Below are positions 17,483 through 26,109 of a stretch of 55,167 nucleotides of DNA, in pieces. The stretch spans positions 1 to 55,167 of the forward strand of contig CAIMVC010000057.1 in NCBI GenBank assembly GCA_903844825.1, in the 5' to 3' direction. How positions within the stretch are numbered: position 1 is the first letter of the stretch; each line of letters starts with the position of its first letter. Position numbers and translations under genes: made by a program. Under the pieces are notes generated by a model. The model was not told where the DNA came from. It did no database searches and saw only the letters and a program-made list of their open reading frames with translations. This stretch comes from an uncultured Burkholderiales bacterium. GTDB lineage: Bacteria > Pseudomonadota > Gammaproteobacteria > Burkholderiales > Burkholderiaceae_C.

Positions 17483-18205
17483 ATGAAAGCCAAATCCGAT
17501 CTTCTGGCCGCCAAACGGCAAAGCGCCGCCGCCGGGTCGCCCGCCGCCGCCCGGCCTGGCCTGCGGCGGCCCACGGTGCGCATGCCGGCGGCCGAGCGGC
17601 GCGCGCAAATTCTGAGCAAGGCCTTCGAGTTTTTTGCCGAATACGGGCTGACCGCCCAGACCCGCGCCCTGGCCGAAGCCTGCGGTGTGTCGCAGCGTTT
17701 GCTTTACAGCGTGTTTCCGAACAAGGCGGCGCTGATCAACGCCGTTTACGAGGCTGAAATTGCCGGCCCCTTCAAAGTGGTCTGGTTTGTGCAGCTGCGC
17801 GACCGCAACGTGCCGCTGGAGCAAAGGCTGCGCGCTTTTTACCGCGAGTACTACGAGGCCATTCTCACGCGCCGCTGGTTGCGCCTGTTTCTCTACGCCT
17901 CACTGGCAGAAGTTGAAATGGCGCCGACCTACATCGCCGCGATCATCCGCACCTTGCTCAACACCATCATTGAGGAAGCCGCCTTTGACGCCGGCCTGGC
18001 CTTGCCCACCGACCCCGGCCTGGCGCAGGAAATGGGCTGGACGCTGCACGGCAATATCTCGCACCTGGCCATACGCCGCCATGTCTACCGCGACGGCACC
18101 ACGCAAGACGTTGACAAAGTCATCGCCCTGCACATCACCGCCTTCCTGGCCTCGGTGCCGGTCATGCTGGCCAGCCTGAGTCAGCCACCCAGGGCGCTCA
18201 GCTGA
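17483..18205 (+). CDS. TetR-family transcriptional regulator
   Basis: From the ATG at 17483 the product is 240 residues. A Pro/Ala/Arg-rich N-terminal tail precedes the DNA-binding domain (ERRAQILSKAFEFFAEYG, then LAEACGVSQRLLYSVFPNKAAL), the helix-turn-helix typical of TetR. The C-terminal helical ligand domain is normal in size. An in-frame ATG at 17417 overlaps the palindrome at 17401-17420, so the inner start is preferred. The gene is divergent from NIPSNAP and the long operon, and two matching palindromes make it the likely repressor of both. The inducer is presumably the transported compound or a product of it. Confidence 0.87.
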   Translation: MKAKSDLLAAKRQSAAAGSPAAARPGLRRPTVRMPAAERRAQILSKAFEFFAEYGLTAQTRALAEACGVSQRLLYSVFPNKAALINAVYEAEIAGPFKVVWFVQLRDRNVPLEQRLRAFYREYYEAILTRRWLRLFLYASLAEVEMAPTYIAAIIRTLLNTIIEEAAFDAGLALPTDPGLAQEMGWTLHGNISHLAIRRHVYRDGTTQDVDKVIALHITAFLASVPVMLASLSQPPRALS

Positions 18206-18896
18206 CCCCGTAGCGCTCGCGGTAAGCCTGCACCCGTGCCAGGTGCTCACCCATGCTGTTGCCAGGCTGGGCGCCAAGGTAGGCCAGCAGGTCAGCGAGT
18301 TCGGCAATCGCGCACACTTCCAAGCCCACTTGCTCGCGCACGTACTGCACCGCGCTGTAGGGCACGTCGCGTGTGCTGCCGTCGGCCTGCTGTTCGGTGG
18401 CCATTTCCTGACGGTCCAGCGCTATCGCCACCGCGTGGGGCGTGGCGCCGGCGGCCCGGATCAACGCGATCGACTCGCGCGCCGCGGTTCCTGCGCTCAT
18501 GACGTCATCAATGATCAGCACGCGGCCTTTGAGCGGCGCACCCACCAGGCTGCCGCCCTCGCCGTGGTCTTTGGCTTCCTTGCGGTTATAGGCAAAGGGC
18601 ACGTTCTTGCCCAGGCGCGCCAGTTCAATGGCCACCGCCGCACCCAGCGGAATACCCTTGTAGGCCGGGCCAAAAATCATGTCAAACTCAATGCCGCTTG
18701 CGAGCAGCCGCTGGGCATAAAAACCCGCCAGCCGCCCGAGTTTGGCGCCGTCGTCAAACAAACCTGCGTTAAAAAAGTAAGGACTCAGGCGCCCTGCCTT
18801 GGTTTTGAACTCCCCGAACTTGAGCACCCCGCAATCGAGCGAAAATTGTACAAACTCCTGAGCCAGCTTATCGCTGGCCGCCGTCACTGTCGTCAT
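18198..18896 (-). CDS. pyrE: Orotate phosphoribosyltransferase
   Basis: From the ATG at 18896 the enzyme is 232 residues. It shows LSPYFFNAGLF and FGPAYKGIPLG for orotate binding, and the PRPP loop VLIIDDVMSAGTA. It converts orotate and PRPP to orotidine 5'-phosphate in pyrimidine synthesis. An upstream extension in frame is not supported because the preferred start matches the family N-terminus (AQEFVQFSLDCGVLKFGEF). The start codon overlaps, on the opposite strand, that of the exonuclease gene. Its end overlaps the 3' end of the TetR gene by eight bases. Confidence 0.95.
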   Translation of the reverse strand: MTTVTAASDKLAQEFVQFSLDCGVLKFGEFKTKAGRLSPYFFNAGLFDDGAKLGRLAGFYAQRLLASGIEFDMIFGPAYKGIPLGAAVAIELARLGKNVPFAYNRKEAKDHGEGGSLVGAPLKGRVLIIDDVMSAGTAARESIALIRAAGATPHAVAIALDRQEMATEQQADGSTRDVPYSAVQYVREQVGLEVCAIAELADLLAYLGAQPGNSMGEHLARVQAYRERYGVS

Positions 18897-19731
18897 GGGA
18901 AATTCCTTGTTCAAACTCACCAGCCTCAACCTCAATGGCATTCGCTCAGCCACCAGCAAAGGCGTCGAAGCTTGGCTCGAAAAAGCCAGGCCCGATTGTA
19001 TTTGCGTGCAAGAGATCAAAGCCCAGGCACCCGACATGGCCGGGCGCTTCGAAACACTGGCGGGCCTCACCGGCCACTTTCAGTTCGCCGAGAAAAAGGG
19101 CTATTCGGGCGTGGGTATTTACACCCGGCACGAACCCAGCGAGGTCCTCATCGGCTACGGCTCCAGCGAATTTGACGCCGAAGGCCGCTACGTCGAGCTG
19201 CGCTTTGACCGGCCAGGGCGCACCGCCTTGCCGCGCCTGTCCATCATCAGCTGCTACTTCCCCAGCGGCTCCTCGGGCGAAGAGCGCCAAGCCGCCAAGT
19301 TCCGCTTTCTCGCCGAGCTCTACCCTCACCTGCAAGCCCTCAAAAACAGCGGCCGCGAGTTCGTGCTGTGCGGCGACATCAACATCGCCCACCAGGAAAT
19401 AGACCTCAAGAACTTCAAAGGCAACAAGAAAAACAGCGGCTTCCTGCCCGAAGAGCGTGCCTGGATGACACAACTGCTCAAGCACCCCGAGCGCAACCCC
19501 GATGGCCACCTGGTCGACGTCTACCGCCACCTACAACCCCACACCACCGACGCCTGCTACACCTGGTGGAGCAACCGCGGCCAGGCCTACGCCAAAAACG
19601 TAGGCTGGCGGCTGGACTACCACCTGGCGACCCCCGCCTTCGCCGCCCTGGCTCGCAGCGAAGCGATCTACAAAGACGAAAAGTTCTCGGACCACGCGCC
19701 GGTGACGGTGGCGTATGACTTCAAGCCCTGA
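18895..19731 (+). CDS. xth: Exodeoxyribonuclease III / AP endonuclease
   Basis: The 278-residue protein belongs to the ExoIII/APE1 family of metal-dependent nucleases. The N-terminus FKLTSLNLNGIRSA holds the conserved Asn, CVQEIKAQ the metal-binding Glu, CGDINIAHQEIDLKN the catalytic Asp/Asn, and SDHAPVTVAYD the final Asp-His pair. It cuts DNA at abasic sites in base-excision repair. Its ATG (18895-18897) shares two bases with the pyrE ATG on the other strand, so each promoter must lie inside or very near the partner gene. A TTG at 18907 is a possible alternative start. Confidence 0.94.
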   Translation: MGNSLFKLTSLNLNGIRSATSKGVEAWLEKARPDCICVQEIKAQAPDMAGRFETLAGLTGHFQFAEKKGYSGVGIYTRHEPSEVLIGYGSSEFDAEGRYVELRFDRPGRTALPRLSIISCYFPSGSSGEERQAAKFRFLAELYPHLQALKNSGREFVLCGDINIAHQEIDLKNFKGNKKNSGFLPEERAWMTQLLKHPERNPDGHLVDVYRHLQPHTTDACYTWWSNRGQAYAKNVGWRLDYHLATPAFAALARSEAIYKDEKFSDHAPVTVAYDFKP

Positions 19732-19802
19732 GTGCACAAACATTTGGCGCCTCGCAAGCTCGATGCACCTCTGCGCGCATGTCTCTAATTGGAGTTCTCA
19801 AC

Positions 19803-20051
19803 ATGGAAACCAGTGCCCCCTCGACCCGTCAACGACGGGTGAGGCTCACGATTAACGAGGCCCAGCTGGCGCAAGCCAAGCGCTACACCCACGACCTGTC
19901 GCCCCCCATGGCTTCTTTGCGGGCTGAATTTGTGATTCAACAGCAAAGTGCACAAAGCACTCACCAACGCATGGCCGATGCGTGTGCGACCGACTGGAAT
20001 GCGGTGCACAGGGCGGTCGGCTCGTTGGCAGATGAGCACTCTACTTTGTAA
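19803..20051 (+). CDS. CcdA-like antitoxin, partner toxin decayed
   Basis: From the ATG at 19803 (GGAG eight bases ahead) this is an 82-residue protein. The N-terminal half reads RQRRVRLTINEAQLAQAKRY, fitting a ribbon-helix-helix DNA-binding domain. The C-terminus WNAVHRAVGSLADEHSTL resembles the toxin-binding tail of CcdA (which ends around GSFADE). CcdA neutralises the gyrase poison CcdB and represses its own operon. The stop overlaps the ATG of a ccdB remnant (TAATG), the normal ccdAB arrangement, but that toxin frame is broken. The antitoxin is therefore probably an orphan. Confidence 0.7.
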   Translation: METSAPSTRQRRVRLTINEAQLAQAKRYTHDLSPPMASLRAEFVIQQQSAQSTHQRMADACATDWNAVHRAVGSLADEHSTL

Positions 20052-20110
20052 TGGCGCAGTTCGATGTTCATCGCAACAAGGGACCTTGCGAGACTCGACG
20101 CATTCCTTGA
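20051..20110 (+). pseudogene. ccdB remnant (gyrase-toxin N-terminus, truncated)
   Basis: Starting at the ATG that overlaps the antitoxin stop, the frame reads MAQFDVHRNKGP, a good match to how CcdB-family toxins begin, and then stops at 20108-20110. From about 20083 another frame reads TLRDSTHSLSAVEP, which looks like a toxin continuation after a one-base shift. Nothing CcdB-like follows, because the large receptor gene begins at 20165. The toxin is thus frameshifted and truncated to roughly its first twenty residues. Confidence 0.6.
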
Positions 20111-20164
20111 GTGCAGTTGAACCTCCAACAATTCCCAAAAAATTCCCAACACCCCAACACCCCC

Positions 20165-23100
20165 ATGACCCAGGCCCTTTGCCCTTCCTGCCAGGCACCA
20201 GGCGCGTTCAGTCGCAAACGCAGCAGCTATTTCTGCGCCGATTGCGAGAGCTGGTTTGAGGCGCCCGTACCAGACGCTACAGAGGCTGCCGAGGCCCCCA
20301 AGAAGCCGGCTATTCGCGTCTTTCTCAGCTACGGCCACGACGGCGCCAGTGCCGAGCTCGTCGCCCGGATCAGCCAGGACCTGGCGCGCGCTGGCATTGA
20401 CGTTTGGGTCGACAGCAACCGAATACGTTTTGGCGATGACTGGCGCCAGTCGATCACCGAAGGGATCCAGGCCAGCACCCATGTCCTGGCCTTTTTGTCT
20501 CGCCACTCCACGCGCAAGCCGGGCGTGTGCCGGCAAGAGATCGCGATCGCCCTCGGGCCGGGCAAGGCCCATGTGTACACCGTGCTGGTGGAGCCAGAAA
20601 AAGAGGTCTCAACGCCGCTCTTGATCAGTCACCTGCAGTGGCTGGACATGCAGCAGTGGCAGTCGCTTCGCGCGCTCGACGGCGAGCGCTTTGAAGCCTG
20701 GTACCAGGAAAAGCTCGGCGAGATCCTGTCGGTGCTTCGCAGCAGCGAGCCTTTTTCCGGTGACATCACGCTGCTCGAGCAGTGGCTCAAACCGAGCGAC
20801 TGCGTGGCCGACATGGTGCAGGCTGAGGATGGTTTCACCGGCCGCGACTGGCTGATCGGGCGCATTGCCCGCAGCGAAGCGTCCCGCCACGAAACCGAGT
20901 TCGTCGATCAGCCCGGCGGCGAGATTGAGGCCTGGCGAACCGACCTGGCCGGCGGGCGCGTGTTCTGGATCACCGGTGGACCGGGCACCGGCAAGAGTGC
21001 CGTGGCGGCGCGCCTGGCGCATTCGGGGCGCGCCAGGGTGATGGCGGTCCACTTCTGCCGCCACGACCGGCCGGACCGCCGCGACGCTGCCCAGGTGATT
21101 CGTTCAGTCGCCTTCCAGATGGCCACGCGCCTGGGCGACTACCGCTCGATCCTGCTGGGCTTGCAGCGCAGCGGCGAAGACCTGAGCGGTCGAAGCGCGC
21201 TCGAATTGTTCGACCTGCTCATCGCCAATCCGCTGCGGCATGAACTCGGTGGCGGACGCTCGGCCTCAGACAAGCACCTGATCGTGCTCGATGCGCTGGA
21301 CGAAACCCTGGACGCCAGCGGGCGCAGTGATCTGCTCTACCTGGTGTCGCAAGAAGCCGGCAAGCTGCCCGAGTGGGTGGGGCTGGTGGTCACGAGTCGC
21401 CCGGAGCCGGCGATACAGCGCAAGCTCAAAGTCCATGGCTTGCACGCCATCGCCGCCGACGATCCGCGCAACCTGGCCGATCTGAAGTCCTACGCCCAGC
21501 GCTGGTTGAGCAGCCTCGGGCTGAGCGGGCGCCGGCACAGCCTGACCTTGCGCTCGGTGCTGGAGGCGGCCGCAGGCAACTTTCTGTACCTGCGCCAGCT
21601 CGAACAGTCCGTAGCCCGCGGCGTGATCGAGGTCGCCACGCTGGGCGAGCGCGATTTATTGCCGGCGGGCTTGCCTGGCCTCTACGCTTACTGGTTCGAG
21701 CGGCGATTCGTGGATCTGCGGGCCTATCAGACGCAGGTTCGCCCGCTGGTCGAACTCATGCTCGCCTCGCGCGAGCCGCTGCCGCTTGGCTTGGCCGCCC
21801 ACGTGCTGGACTGGGACGACTACCAGCAAGTGGGCGTGCTCGACCAGCTGGGCTCGCTGTGCGTGGCGGGCGATGGCCAGTTGGTGTTCTTTCACAAGAG
21901 CTTGCGCGACTGGGTGGGTGATGCAGAGGCCGCAGGCAGCAGCTGGTTTGCCAGTGAACGCGCCGGGCATGTTCGTCTGGCGGAGTCCTTGCTAAAAAGC
22001 GTGGAGCCGGCGCCAACACTGGATTCATCGATCAGCCCGTACGGGCTGCGACACCTGCCCGAGCACCTGAAACGGGCAGGCCACGCGGCGGCGCTGGCGC
22101 AAACGCTGACGGATTTTTCCTTCGCCATGCGGCGCGTCGACGGCGGGGCGCTCGAACACGCCTTGGAAGACTACCGGACGCTGCGCAGCGATGCCGACTC
22201 GGCCGGGCCATTGCAAGCCTGGGCCGACTGCCTGCTGGGCGGCGCGCACCTGCTTCGGCGTGCCACGCCGCAATGGCCCGCCTCACGCACCCTGCTGCAG
22301 CTGGCGCTCGAGCATGCTGACAACAGCGCGATCACGCAGGCGGCGCAAGCGTGGCTGTCCCTGGGTCTGTGCGACTGGACCTGGCTGCGCCAGCTGGAGC
22401 GCCCACAGCGCTTTAGCCCCTCGCCCGTGCTGTGTGTGCTGGAGGGACATCGCGACGAGGTACGCGGCGCCCAAGCCCTGGAGAACAAGCAGCTGCTGTC
22501 CTGGTCGGACGACGGCACCTTGCGCATTTGGGATATGACGCATGGCCTGTGCGAGGCCGTCCTCGATGCCCGCGATGGCGAGGCGCTGCGGGCAGCCGGC
22601 GCCATCGGTGGCGAGCTGCTGTGGTCGATAAGCCAAGCGGGCGTGCGCCTCTGGTCAATCGAGTCCGAGCTGTGCGTCGCTCATGTGCCCGGCGAGTTCG
22701 CCGAGGTGGTGCCAGCCTTGCTGAAGGAATCTCAGCAACTTCAGGACCTTCGGAGCCTGGAGCCAGCGGCCTTTTTGGCGGGGATCTGCAAATTAGAGAC
22801 GCGCCTGGCCGACCAGCATGGCGACACCATCGCGGGCATGTTGCGGCTGGAGGACCGTTCTTTGTTGACCTGGAGTTGCGAGGATGTGGTCCGCAGCGAG
22901 CTGCCCGCCGGCGGCTCGGGCTGGCGTCAGAGCGATGTGCCCGGCATGGTTCAGGGGCTCACGCTCTTGCGGCCGGACCGTGCGGCCTGCTGGGTCAGCA
23001 ACGGCTCGATCATCGTGATCGACGTGACCAATGGCGCCGTGATCGGTGAGTACCGCGGACATGGCCGCGGCATCGAGGGTGTTGCGCGCCTGGACGAGCA

Positions 23101-24892
23101 CCACTTCGTCTCCTGGGGGGAGGATCAGACCGTGCGCGTGTGGCGCTTGGACGAGGCCGTGGCCTGTGCGGTGCTCGAAGGCCACACGGGCGCGGTGCGC
23201 GGACTGGAGGTCCGGGACGCGGACAACCTAGTGTCGTGGTCCAGCGACGGCACGCTCAGGCAATGGACGCTGGACGCCATCCGATGCAGCGCCACGTCAG
23301 AAATTCTGGCGACTCGCCCAGCGGGCATGAAGGGGGCCGGCTTCCTGACTGAAGACCGGCTGGTTGTATGGGCCGACGACGGCAAACTGCAGATCTGGAA
23401 CCTGGCCCGCACGAGGTGCCGGCTCGACCTCGACTATGTCGATGGCTTGAAAGAGCTGGACCCACACCGTGTGGTGTCCTGGGCGGGCAACACCTTGCGC
23501 GTTTGGGAGCAGGCCCCGAGCGCGCTCGCCCTGACAGACGACGAGCGCGTGCAGACCGACGATGCCGTGACGCTCAGCGATGGCTCGCTGGTATGCCTGC
23601 GCTCCGATGACACCCTGGTGTTTGAACGCCTCTCAGTCGGCGCTGCGTGCAAACCGGTGCAGCCACCGTCGCGCCCCCTGGGTCTGCTGGCGCTCAGCGA
23701 TGCGCATCTGCTGACCTGGCATGCGGATGCCAGCTTGCTGGTGTGGGGCGCGGACGGGGCCATGGTGGCCCGTCTCGGTGCCGGTCATCCCGGTGTGGAC
23801 TCGGTGATCTTGGTCGACCAGGACCACGTGCTGTCTCAGCCGGCCGCAGGCACAGGCGGCGCCTTTGGCGATCTGCCCAAGCCTGACGAGGGGGGCGTGA
23901 TCTGGAACTGGCGCAACGCTAGCCAAGTGGCAACGCTGGACCGGCGCGTGCAAGGTCTGGTAGGGGTAGTCGAGATGGCGGCAGATCCCGCAAACCCAGC
24001 GCCGGCGCATTGGGCATTTTGGTCGGAAGATGGCCTGCTGGTGGTTCGCGCCGATGGTACGCAGGCTTGTCGGCGTCTGGCCGGCCACACAGCCCTCGTC
24101 GAGGGCGGCATGTGGCTGCCGGGTGGGCGCCTCTTGTCGTGGTCATTCGACTGTTCGCTGATGGTCTGGGATGCTCGCACGGGAACACGGCGGCATCACT
24201 TGCAAGGACATACCGGCCCGGTGGTCGGCGCCTTGATGTTGGCAGACGGTCGGCTGGCGACTTGGGCGCGCTGGGACGACCGGGTACTGCTCTGGGATCT
24301 CGAGGCAACAGACCCCGGCCCCCGGGTGCTCGAGGGCCACACCGAGGCCAAGGAATTCATAGGCGTGACCGGCGCCACCGTGAGCGCAGACGGCTCACTC
24401 CTGTCCTGGACACCCAAGGAGGCGATTGTCTGGGACCTCGATGCGGGCGATGCTGCCATGACCTACAGCAGTTCAGGCATACAAGGCGGCTGGGCCGATG
24501 CGCAGGGGGAGGTGTACACCTGGAGCCGCAGCCGCTTTCGGTCCTGGGGTCTGACGGAGGACGACGAGATCCGCACCGTGCCGAGCGACCCGGCCGTGAT
24601 GCCCGCCGTGCCCGGCCTGCTCGAGGTGTTGAGCCGAGTCAAGGACTTCCGGGTGGTCGGGCAGTGGCTCATGCGCGCTTATGACACCCGCCTGTCATTG
24701 CGCGATGTCAGCCAAGGCGCGCAGGTGCAATGGCACACCCTCGCGCAAGGGCTGGAGGTGCTCGCCCTGGGTCGCGGCCTGGTGGTCTTGTGGGACAAGA
24801 ACAAACGCTGCAAGGTACTGGCCTTGATGCACGGCGATGCAGCTGCTAGCTTCACCGAGAGGCAATTTGATGCACGACCCGACGCGGCCTGA
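20165..24892 (+). CDS. Zinc ribbon-TIR-NACHT/STAND-WD40 protein, predicted immune receptor
   Basis: From the ATG at 20165 the protein is 1575 residues. Residues 6-27 form a four-Cys zinc ribbon (CPSC, CADC). Residues 49-190 are a TIR domain (IRVFLSYGHDG, VWVDSNRIRFGDDW, CRQEIAIAL with candidate catalytic Glu125). A NACHT/STAND ATPase follows, with Walker A GGPGTGKS at 271-278 and Walker B HLIVLDALDE at 371-380. Residues from about 754 to 1430 hold some 14 beta-propeller blades of the form LLSWSDDGTLRIWD and FVSWGEDQTVRVW. By analogy with TIR-STAND proteins, the C-terminal propellers may sense a trigger, the NTPase oligomerise, and the TIR domain consume NAD+ or make a nucleotide signal. It stands alone downstream of a decayed ccdAB locus. 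The trigger is unknown. Confidence 0.88.
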   Translation: MTQALCPSCQAPGAFSRKRSSYFCADCESWFEAPVPDATEAAEAPKKPAIRVFLSYGHDGASAELVARISQDLARAGIDVWVDSNRIRFGDDWRQSITEGIQASTHVLAFLSRHSTRKPGVCRQEIAIALGPGKAHVYTVLVEPEKEVSTPLLISHLQWLDMQQWQSLRALDGERFEAWYQEKLGEILSVLRSSEPFSGDITLLEQWLKPSDCVADMVQAEDGFTGRDWLIGRIARSEASRHETEFVDQPGGEIEAWRTDLAGGRVFWITGGPGTGKSAVAARLAHSGRARVMAVHFCRHDRPDRRDAAQVIRSVAFQMATRLGDYRSILLGLQRSGEDLSGRSALELFDLLIANPLRHELGGGRSASDKHLIVLDALDETLDASGRSDLLYLVSQEAGKLPEWVGLVVTSRPEPAIQRKLKVHGLHAIAADDPRNLADLKSYAQRWLSSLGLSGRRHSLTLRSVLEAAAGNFLYLRQLEQSVARGVIEVATLGERDLLPAGLPGLYAYWFERRFVDLRAYQTQVRPLVELMLASREPLPLGLAAHVLDWDDYQQVGVLDQLGSLCVAGDGQLVFFHKSLRDWVGDAEAAGSSWFASERAGHVRLAESLLKSVEPAPTLDSSISPYGLRHLPEHLKRAGHAAALAQTLTDFSFAMRRVDGGALEHALEDYRTLRSDADSAGPLQAWADCLLGGAHLLRRATPQWPASRTLLQLALEHADNSAITQAAQAWLSLGLCDWTWLRQLERPQRFSPSPVLCVLEGHRDEVRGAQALENKQLLSWSDDGTLRIWDMTHGLCEAVLDARDGEALRAAGAIGGELLWSISQAGVRLWSIESELCVAHVPGEFAEVVPALLKESQQLQDLRSLEPAAFLAGICKLETRLADQHGDTIAGMLRLEDRSLLTWSCEDVVRSELPAGGSGWRQSDVPGMVQGLTLLRPDRAACWVSNGSIIVIDVTNGAVIGEYRGHGRGIEGVARLDEHHFVSWGEDQTVRVWRLDEAVACAVLEGHTGAVRGLEVRDADNLVSWSSDGTLRQWTLDAIRCSATSEILATRPAGMKGAGFLTEDRLVVWADDGKLQIWNLARTRCRLDLDYVDGLKELDPHRVVSWAGNTLRVWEQAPSALALTDDERVQTDDAVTLSDGSLVCLRSDDTLVFERLSVGAACKPVQPPSRPLGLLALSDAHLLTWHADASLLVWGADGAMVARLGAGHPGVDSVILVDQDHVLSQPAAGTGGAFGDLPKPDEGGVIWNWRNASQVATLDRRVQGLVGVVEMAADPANPAPAHWAFWSEDGLLVVRADGTQACRRLAGHTALVEGGMWLPGGRLLSWSFDCSLMVWDARTGTRRHHLQGHTGPVVGALMLADGRLATWARWDDRVLLWDLEATDPGPRVLEGHTEAKEFIGVTGATVSADGSLLSWTPKEAIVWDLDAGDAAMTYSSSGIQGGWADAQGEVYTWSRSRFRSWGLTEDDEIRTVPSDPAVMPAVPGLLEVLSRVKDFRVVGQWLMRAYDTRLSLRDVSQGAQVQWHTLAQGLEVLALGRGLVVLWDKNKRCKVLALMHGDAAASFTERQFDARPDAA

Positions 24893-25018
24893 CCCTTCGG
24901 GAAGCGCCGCTTCGTCTGGCCCGCTGCCGGGCGCTGAGGCGCCGGCAAAAACCAGCGCGCCCGTGCAACGCTGTAACATGTCGCCACTTTCAAAACCACC
25001 ATCGACGGAGTCCATGCC

Positions 25019-26071
25019 ATGAACTTTTCAAGCCTTGCAACCATGCCCTGGATGGGCGCCGTGCTCACGGCCCTGGCTTTGGGTGGCAGCGTCACGTCGG
25101 CACAGGCCCAGAGCAGTGGCGTGGTCAATGCCATTTGCGCGACCGACCAGTCCTGGTGCGAGTTGGCGGCGCAAGAGTTTTCAAAGGCCACCGGCATCAA
25201 GGTCAATCAGACCGTCAAGGCCACCGGCGAAGCACTGGCGCAGTTGCGGGCCGAGTCGAGCAACCCCAAGACCGACTTGTGGTGGGGCGGTGTGGGCGAC
25301 GTGTATTTGCAGGCAGCCGAGATGGGCCTGCTGCAGGCCTATCGGCCCGACTACCTGAACCAGTTGCATGACTGGAGCGTGCAAATTTATGAGCTCTCTG
25401 GCAACCGGGTGGGTGGTTTTTACACCAGCGCCATTGGCTTTGGCTGGAACACCGAAGTGCTGAAAAAGCGCAACCTGCCCGAGCCCAAGTGCTGGGCCGA
25501 TCTGATCAAGCCGGTCTACAAGGGCGAGATTGAAACCTCCAGCACCGCCTCCAGCGGCACGGCCTACACCATCCTGACCGGCCTGATTAAGCTCATGGGT
25601 GAAGAGCAGGCTTTCGACTACCTCAAAAAGCTGCACAAGAACACCACCAGCTACACCCGCAGCGGCACGGCGCAAGCGCCTAACGTGGCGCGCGGCGAAG
25701 TCGCGGTGGGCGTGAGCTTCATGTTCGGTTTTGACATGTGGCAGCAAAAGGGCTCGCCGGTCAAGTCGGCGGCGCCTTGCGAAGGCACCAGCTACGAAAT
25801 CGGCGGTATTGGCCTGGTCAAAGGCGCACGCAACGAGGCCAATGCCAAGCGCTATTACGACTTCCTGATGAGCGCCACCGGCCAGGCCCTGGGCGGCAAG
25901 GCCAACAGTTTGCAGGTGCCGGCCAACAAGACCTTCAAACTCGACCCGCGCATTCCGCTGCTGGACAACGTGAAACTGGTCAAGCACGACTTCGTCAAGT
26001 TCGGCAAGTCCGAAGAACGCAGTCGCCTGACGCAGCGCTGGCAAAAGGAAGTTGAGTCGGCGCCGCGTTAA
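25019..26071 (+). CDS. ABC transporter substrate-binding protein (Fe(III)/phosphonate/polyamine type), orphan
   Basis: The 350-residue precursor has a Sec-type signal peptide (hydrophobic core about residues 12-28, ending AQAQ). The mature part starts VVNAICATDQSWCELAAQEF and contains VNQTVKATGEALAQLRAE and TDLWWGGVGDVYLQAAEMG, as in the FbpA/AfuA and aminoethylphosphonate binding families. No permease or ATPase gene of this type is adjacent; the convergent genes downstream encode a sulfate importer with its own binding protein. The ligand is therefore uncertain, and the partner transporter must be elsewhere. Confidence 0.82.
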   Translation: MNFSSLATMPWMGAVLTALALGGSVTSAQAQSSGVVNAICATDQSWCELAAQEFSKATGIKVNQTVKATGEALAQLRAESSNPKTDLWWGGVGDVYLQAAEMGLLQAYRPDYLNQLHDWSVQIYELSGNRVGGFYTSAIGFGWNTEVLKKRNLPEPKCWADLIKPVYKGEIETSSTASSGTAYTILTGLIKLMGEEQAFDYLKKLHKNTTSYTRSGTAQAPNVARGEVAVGVSFMFGFDMWQQKGSPVKSAAPCEGTSYEIGGIGLVKGARNEANAKRYYDFLMSATGQALGGKANSLQVPANKTFKLDPRIPLLDNVKLVKHDFVKFGKSEERSRLTQRWQKEVESAPR

Positions 26072-26109
26072 GCCGCTTGCGCTGGCGGGCGGCGCCGCGC
26101 CTTGACGGC

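Noticed and set aside
25019..26071. Binding protein as the partner of the adjacent sulfate permeases
   Set aside because: It is convergent with cysA, its family binds iron, phosphonates or polyamines, and a proper sulfate-binding protein (sbp) heads the cys operon.
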